A DNA stretch of 17,922 nt from JBDSLU01 sp039916225 (GTDB taxonomy: Bacteria > Acidobacteriota > Vicinamibacteria > Vicinamibacterales > Vicinamibacteraceae), in assembly GCA_039916225.1 (NCBI GenBank), contig JBDSLU010000059.1:1-17922 (forward strand). The letters are read 5' to 3'. Positions 14,348-17,922 of the stretch are shown here, piece by piece (the stretch's first letter is position 1; every line of letters begins with the position of its first letter). The notes beneath the pieces were generated by a model. It was not told where the DNA came from. It saw only the letters and a list, made by a program, of their open reading frames with translations, and did no database searches. The translations under genes and the position numbers were made by a program.

Positions 14348-15085
14348 ATGAACAGGGATTCGCCCCCCACGGCCGTCATCGTCGGCGCTTCTTCGGGCAT
14401 CGGCGAGGCGTTGGCCTACGAGTTGAGCCGCGAAGGGTGGCGCCTGGTGCTGTTGGCGCGCAGGCTCGACCGGCTTGAAGCACTACGCCAGGTCCTCCAA
14501 CCGGACACCGTCGTGCGTCGCCTCGACGTGACGCACGACGATGTTTCGGCGATCCTCGACGACGTTCTCGAGGAAGTCGATGGAGTCGACCTGGTCATCA
14601 TCAGTGCCGGCACGGGACACAACAATCGCGACCTGAACCCGGACCTGGATGCCGACACCGTGGCGGTGAACGTCGGGGGCTTCATGAAGACGGCGTCGGT
14701 GGCCTTGCGGCATTTCCTGCGGAGCGGCCGCGGGCACCTGGTCGGTATCACGTCGATAGCGGCGCTCCGTGGGAACGGCGCGGGGGCCACGTACGCCGCG
14801 TCGAAGGCGTTCCAGTCCGTGTACCTGGATGGCCTGCGCGACCTGGCGCTGCAGAGCGGACTCCCGATCGCCGTCACCGAGGTGCAACCGGGCTTCGTCG
14901 ACACTGCCATGATGAAACCCGAACGTCCTCTGCCGGCTCTGGCCCGGTGGCTTCTTGTCGCTTCTCCTGCCAAGGCCGCCCGGCAGATCGTGCGCGCCAT
15001 TCGGAAGCGTGCGAAGCACGCGTACATTACGCGGCGGTACGCACTTATCGCTCTCGTGCTTCAGTTGCTGCCGCGAGTCGGTTGA
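14348..15085 (+). CDS. Short-chain dehydrogenase/reductase (classical SDR)
   Basis: 245 residues from ATG 14348. In-frame ATGs at 14312 and 14339 are alternatives, and none has a good Shine-Dalgarno. The Rossmann glycine motif is GASSGIG (13-19). Arg38/Arg39 after the second strand suggests preference for NADP(H). SAGTG replaces the usual NNAG-type motif. The catalytic tetrad is Asn108, Ser136 (GITSIAALRG), Tyr149 and Lys153 (YAASK). QPGFVDTAM lies at the usual cofactor/substrate position. The substrate is unknown. The C-terminus stops at LVLQLLPRVG, apparently a few residues before the LLPxWLY-type end seen in relatives, so the 3' end may have been altered next to repeat B. The gene is bracketed by inverted repeat copies A and B and separates the peptidase from a convergent gene. 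Confidence 0.9.
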   Translation: MNRDSPPTAVIVGASSGIGEALAYELSREGWRLVLLARRLDRLEALRQVLQPDTVVRRLDVTHDDVSAILDDVLEEVDGVDLVIISAGTGHNNRDLNPDLDADTVAVNVGGFMKTASVALRHFLRSGRGHLVGITSIAALRGNGAGATYAASKAFQSVYLDGLRDLALQSGLPIAVTEVQPGFVDTAMMKPERPLPALARWLLVASPAKAARQIVRAIRKRAKHAYITRRYALIALVLQLLPRVG

Positions 15086-15106
15086 GCGCCGCGTTTTGGC
15101 AGTCGG

Positions 15107-15337
15107 GGCGCCTAAGCGCAAGCGGTGCGGGCGTTCCTGTAGCGCGACTGGAGCTAGCCGATGCAGCGGAGTCGCGAGTCAGCGGAGTAGACCCGCGCGC
15201 GGGAGGCTCATCGACACGACGCTCGACGCAGGTCGAGCGTTGCTTGTCGCGCAGTCAGCGGCCGGGAGCGCGCGGGACCGGCGCCAGCGACTTGGAGCGC
15301 GGAGGGAATGCCCGCACCGCATCCACGACGCCTCGCC
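15107..15337 (-). repeat. Structured repeat element, copy B (right of the SDR gene, inverted relative to A)
   Basis: About 231 bp, homologous to copy A in reverse complement. The left end is GGCGCC (15107-15112) plus GCGGTGCGGGCGTTCC (15122-15137). The right end is GGAATGCCCGCACCGC (15305-15320) followed by GACGCCTCGC (15328-15337). The equivalent central hairpin has a 9-bp stem at 15219-15240 with a different sequence but the same length. The palindrome CCCGCGCGCGGG and the CGCGACT/AGTCGCG pairing are conserved. It lacks about 35 bp present in copy A near one end. It begins 21 bp after the SDR stop and ends about 50 bp before the convergent small gene. Confidence 0.85.
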
Positions 15338-15388
15338 TGCTGATGACGCGGCACTAAGCCCCGGCACGGCGGCTCTACACAAGCCAGA

Positions 15389-15802
15389 CTACTGGATGTA
15401 GATCGCCGTGACCCGCTGCTGACCACGGACCGGTTCGAAGACCAGCGCGAAGCGCGTGCCGCCGTAATCGTAGAAGCGGGTGACGCGGTCGCCGAGCGGG
15501 CCGACGTCGGCACGCTCCTCGCCGGTCTCGGCAGCCCGCCCGAGGGTGGCGACGACCTCGCCGAGGGTGGTGCCGACGCGCACCTCCTTGCCGGCCGACA
15601 GCAGCAGGTGCTGGACGGATACGGCGCGCTCGGTCAGCCCGACGGGCGCCGTCGCCGAAAAGGCGGGCGCCGGCGAGCTGACGGACGCCGTCGCCCGCAG
15701 CTCGCGCATGGCGAGCGAGGCGACGCCGACAGAGGCGACGAGGAACAGGGCGGCCACCGCCCATTCGACGAAGGACCCTAACCTGACCCGGACGGCTTCC
15801 AT
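15389..15802 (-). CDS. Small membrane-anchored protein of unknown function
   Basis: 137 residues with an ATG start (CAT at 15800-15802). GAGGAGG (15807-15813, minus strand) lies only 4 nt upstream, a strong ribosome-binding site. Residues about 12-32 (EWAVAALFLVASVGVASLAM) form one membrane helix after a short N-terminus, so the remainder is probably periplasmic. The soluble part has VGTTLGEVVATLG, resembling the helix-turn of SmpA/BamE-like or 'outer-membrane assembly lipoprotein' folds. It ends in beta-strand-like VTRFYDYGGTRFALVFEP and QRVTAIYIQ. That pattern (a two-layer domain with a final 'RVTAIY' strand) hints at a BamE-like fold, but I do not recognise the family and assign no function. 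It is convergent with the SDR/repeat unit and divergent from nuoG. Confidence 0.8.
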   Translation of the reverse strand: MEAVRVRLGSFVEWAVAALFLVASVGVASLAMRELRATASVSSPAPAFSATAPVGLTERAVSVQHLLLSAGKEVRVGTTLGEVVATLGRAAETGEERADVGPLGDRVTRFYDYGGTRFALVFEPVRGQQRVTAIYIQ

Positions 15803-15989
15803 AACGCCTCCTCGGGAACGAGGGTGGCTTGGACGAAAAATGAGCTACGGGGGATCACTACTTTAAGGACCAGCCCGGCCACTGTCAAGACGCCCACGCG
15901 GCACTGGCGGCGACCGTCCGCTGTCGCGCCCGGCCGGTATATGATCCCGGGGGCTTTTTTCGCGGCAGCACGCGCCTCTGCAGAGACTT
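15803..15989. promoter_or_regulatory. Divergent promoter region between the small membrane protein gene and nuoG
   Basis: On the plus strand TATGAT (15940-15945) is a good -10 for nuoG, giving a leader of about 38 nt. The leader contains a G-run plus T6 (15949-15960) and the palindrome CTCTGCAGAG (15976-15985) just before the ATG. On the minus strand an AT-richer patch at about 15833-15866 (TTAAAGTAGTGAT read on -) is a plausible promoter for the small gene. No clear -35 element was found for either. Confidence 0.4.
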
Positions 15990-17789
15990 ATGGACACAGT
16001 CACGCTCACGATCGACGGCCGTCCGGTCACGGTCGCCAAGGGCCGTTCGGTCCTCCAGGCCGCCATCGAGGCGGGGACCAAGGTCCCCTACTACTGCTAT
16101 CACCCGGCGCTGGGCGTGGATGGGTCCTGCCGCGTGTGCCTGGTGAAGATCGAGAAGATGCCCAAGCTGCAGGTGTCGTGCTCGGTCACGGCCACCGAGG
16201 GCATGGTCGTGTCCACCGCTACCCAGGAAGTCGAGGAGGCCCGCGCCGGGGTGTTCGAGTTCCTGCTGCTGAACCATCCGCTCGACTGTCCGGTCTGCGA
16301 CAAGGGCGGCGAGTGCCCGCTCCAGGACTTCTCCTACGCCTTCGGCCGCGACGACAGCCGGATGGAGTTCCCGCGGCGGACGTTCGACGGCGAGGGCGTG
16401 AAGGCCGACGTCGACTTCGGTCCGACGCTGATGCTCAACCGCAACCGCTGCATCCTGTGCACGCGCTGCGTCCGTTTCATGCAGGACATCGATGGCGATG
16501 CCCAGATCGGCATCATGAACCGCGGCAACGGCAGCGAGATCGCCACCTTCGAGGAGCAGGGTGTCCACTCGCTGCTCTCCGGCAATCTCATGGACGTCTG
16601 CCCGGTCGGGGCGATCACGACGCGCGACTACCGGTTCAAGTCGCGGCCGTGGGACAACCCGAGCGCCGTCGACACGATCTGCACGCTCTGCGAAAAGGGC
16701 TGCAGCACCACCATGTGGCTGCGCGCCAAGCCGGAATGGGCCAAGGGCGCCCAGCTGGTGCGCGTCACGCCGCGCCTCAACGAGGCGGTCAACGGCTACT
16801 GGATGTGCGACATCGGGCGCTTCGACTACCACTGGGTCGAAGGCGACGCGCGACTGACGCAGCCGATGGTGCGGGGCGCCGGCGGCCTGGCCCCGGTGCC
16901 GTGGGACAGCGCCATCACCGCCGCGGCGACGGCGCTCAAGGCCGGTGCGGCCGGAGCCCCTGGCCCGCGCTTCCTGCTCTCGGCGCACGGCTCGACCGAG
17001 GAACTCTACGTCGCGGCTCGCATCGCCCAGCACGTGCTCGGCGAGGCCGCGCCGCAGGCCGTCGACGTGACCTGGACGACCAGCAGCAAGGCGCAGCCGT
17101 CGGGCGTGAAGTTCGTCGTGCCGACGGTGGATGCCCCGAACGTCGGCGGCGCCCGCCTGCTCGGCCTGACTGGCGCCGCCGCTGGCGAAGCCGCCCCGTC
17201 GCTCGACGCCCTCCGCGCCGACGTCGCGGCCGGCAAGGTGTCCGCCCTGTTCGTGCTCGATCCCGGCCCGGCCGGCTCGCTGGGCGACGTGGCCTGGATC
17301 GCCGAGGCCCGCACCACGGGCACGCTCAAGACCCTCGTCGTGCAGGGGGTGGTCGGCTCGGCGCTGTCCGAAGCCGCCGACGTCGTCCTGTCCGGCGCCT
17401 GCTGGGTCGAGAAGGAAGCCTGCTACACCAACGGCCAGGGCATTCTGCAGACCACGTCGAAGGTCATTCCGCCGCCGGGCTACGCCCTCGAAGACACGGT
17501 CGTCCTGCTCAAGCTTGCCGCCAAGCTCGGCGCCGGCCTGACCATGAAGACCACCGTCGACGTTCGCGCCGACCTGGCCGGGATGGCCGGGCAGGTGCCC
17601 GGCCTCGCCGGCATCGACACGGTGTCGTTCAACGAGGTCAAGACCGCGGCCCACTGGCTGCAGTCGTCGAACCCGATGGAACGCGGCAAGTGGGACGTGC
17701 TGTTCAACGACCTCCCGCCGGTGAAGTTCGCCGATACCCTGCAGCGGCGGCCGGCCGGCAAGGTGATCCCCCTGGTCGAAACGAAATAG
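15990..17789 (+). CDS. nuoG: NADH-quinone oxidoreductase subunit G (NuoG), iron-sulfur subunit
   Basis: 599 residues with an ATG start; no strong Shine-Dalgarno, only AGAG 5 nt away. All cluster ligands are present: a 2Fe-2S site (Cys36, Cys47, Cys50, Cys64), the His96-Cys100-Cys103-Cys109 4Fe-4S site, a Cys154/157/160 plus Cys204 site, and a Cys231/234/238 plus Cys273 site at the start of the molybdopterin-type domain (the N7-like position, absent in many complex I versions). The remaining 320 residues are a reduced, Ala/Gly-rich molybdopterin-oxidoreductase-like domain with no obvious active-site residues. At 599 residues it is shorter than E. coli NuoG (about 900). It carries electrons from the NADH/FMN module toward the membrane arm. 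No other nuo gene flanks it here; ccdA follows after 22 bp. A related hydrogenase or formate dehydrogenase subunit is the main alternative. Confidence 0.92.
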   Translation: MDTVTLTIDGRPVTVAKGRSVLQAAIEAGTKVPYYCYHPALGVDGSCRVCLVKIEKMPKLQVSCSVTATEGMVVSTATQEVEEARAGVFEFLLLNHPLDCPVCDKGGECPLQDFSYAFGRDDSRMEFPRRTFDGEGVKADVDFGPTLMLNRNRCILCTRCVRFMQDIDGDAQIGIMNRGNGSEIATFEEQGVHSLLSGNLMDVCPVGAITTRDYRFKSRPWDNPSAVDTICTLCEKGCSTTMWLRAKPEWAKGAQLVRVTPRLNEAVNGYWMCDIGRFDYHWVEGDARLTQPMVRGAGGLAPVPWDSAITAAATALKAGAAGAPGPRFLLSAHGSTEELYVAARIAQHVLGEAAPQAVDVTWTTSSKAQPSGVKFVVPTVDAPNVGGARLLGLTGAAAGEAAPSLDALRADVAAGKVSALFVLDPGPAGSLGDVAWIAEARTTGTLKTLVVQGVVGSALSEAADVVLSGACWVEKEACYTNGQGILQTTSKVIPPPGYALEDTVVLLKLAAKLGAGLTMKTTVDVRADLAGMAGQVPGLAGIDTVSFNEVKTAAHWLQSSNPMERGKWDVLFNDLPPVKFADTLQRRPAGKVIPLVETK

Positions 17790-17811
17790 GCGGGGAAGGC
17801 ATCTAACCCTC

Positions 17812-17922
17812 GTGGACGACGTTTCCTACTTCGCGGCCCTGGTGGCCGGCTTCCTGTCGTTCGTCTCGCCCTGCGTGCTGCCGCTCGTACCGGGCTACCT
17901 GTCCTTCATTTCGGGCGTATCG
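17812..17922 (+). CDS. ccdA: CcdA/DsbD-family cytochrome c biogenesis protein, 5' part only
   Basis: The first 37 residues from GTG 17812, cut by the window end. GGGGAAGG lies about 14 nt upstream as a weak ribosome-binding site. The sequence VSYFAALVAGFLSFVSPCVLPLVPGYLSFISG is the unmistakable first transmembrane helix of CcdA/DsbD transmembrane-domain proteins. It contains the redox-active Cys in SPCVLPLVPGY. These proteins pass reducing equivalents from cytoplasmic thioredoxin across the membrane for cytochrome c maturation or periplasmic disulfide reduction. The gene starts 22 bp after nuoG and is probably in the same transcript. Whether it is a short CcdA or a longer DsbD cannot be seen. 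Confidence 0.9.
   Translation, partial: MDDVSYFAALVAGFLSFVSPCVLPLVPGYLSFISGVS

Noticed and set aside
14034..15337. Integron attC sites around a gene cassette
   Set aside because: A short structured repeat on each side of one gene suggested a cassette array. But the copies are in opposite orientation, show no proper RYYYAAC/GTTRRRY core pairs, and no integron integrase is present.
14012..15368. CCCGGCA present on both sides of the repeat-SDR block as a possible target-site duplication
   Set aside because: The two copies lie 20-30 bp away from the apparent element edges at unequal distances, and a GC-rich 7-mer is expected by chance.

Overview
The window is high-GC bacterial DNA, densely coded on both strands with short intergenic gaps. 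The organism is most likely an acidobacterium, with Vicinamibacteria (the former subdivision 6) my best guess. The reasons are a secreted VWA protein of the 'VWFA-related acidobacterial' type at 5393-6352, a DUF5658 membrane protein, a BatA/BatB pair with the TPR part fused on, and the general codon style. No rRNA, tRNA, CRISPR array or recognisable transposase is present.

Layout. (1) 1-2090 (+): the 3' end of a BatA-like VWA membrane protein, overlapping by 4 bp a BatB-BatC-like fusion (VWA plus TPR). (2) 2144-2599 (-): a VOC/PhnB-like protein. (3) 2756-4346 (+): a tight three-gene unit of a putative glycolipid-binding protein, a GNAT acetyltransferase and a DUF695 protein. (4) 4347-4623: a hairpin-rich gap between convergent genes. 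(5) 4624-6352 (-): a secreted VWA protein followed by an OmpA-family protein with a coiled-coil stalk. (6) 6353-6772: a non-coding stretch that is AT-richer than its surroundings. (7) 6773-11049 (+): an alanine/aspartate-type aminotransferase, a DUF5658 membrane protein, a Kbl-type glycine C-acetyltransferase and a membrane-anchored SpoIIE/PP2C phosphatase. (8) about 11251-13995 (+): a secreted M1-family metallopeptidase with a large extra N-terminal region and probably a CTG start. (9) 14034-15337: a short-chain dehydrogenase gene bracketed by two inverted copies of a GC-rich structured repeat. (10) 15389-15802 (-): a small membrane-anchored protein of unknown function. (11) 15990-17922 (+): nuoG, standing apart from other complex I genes in this window, then the start of ccdA.

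Most of the window is housekeeping or accessory metabolism and cell-envelope function. The Bat proteins, the secreted VWA protein, the OmpA protein and the M1 peptidase all act at or outside the inner membrane. The most unusual signal is region 9. Two roughly 230-270 bp elements with matching terminal inverted repeats lie head-to-head around one gene. A hairpin at the same place in each has the same stem length but different sequence, with compensating base changes. This looks like a MITE-like or structured-DNA/RNA repeat family whose fold is under selection, and the pair with its gene could be a small mobile or invertible unit.

Two genes (6773 and 8646) have a -10-like hexamer 6-7 nt before the start codon and no Shine-Dalgarno sequence, which suggests leaderless transcripts.
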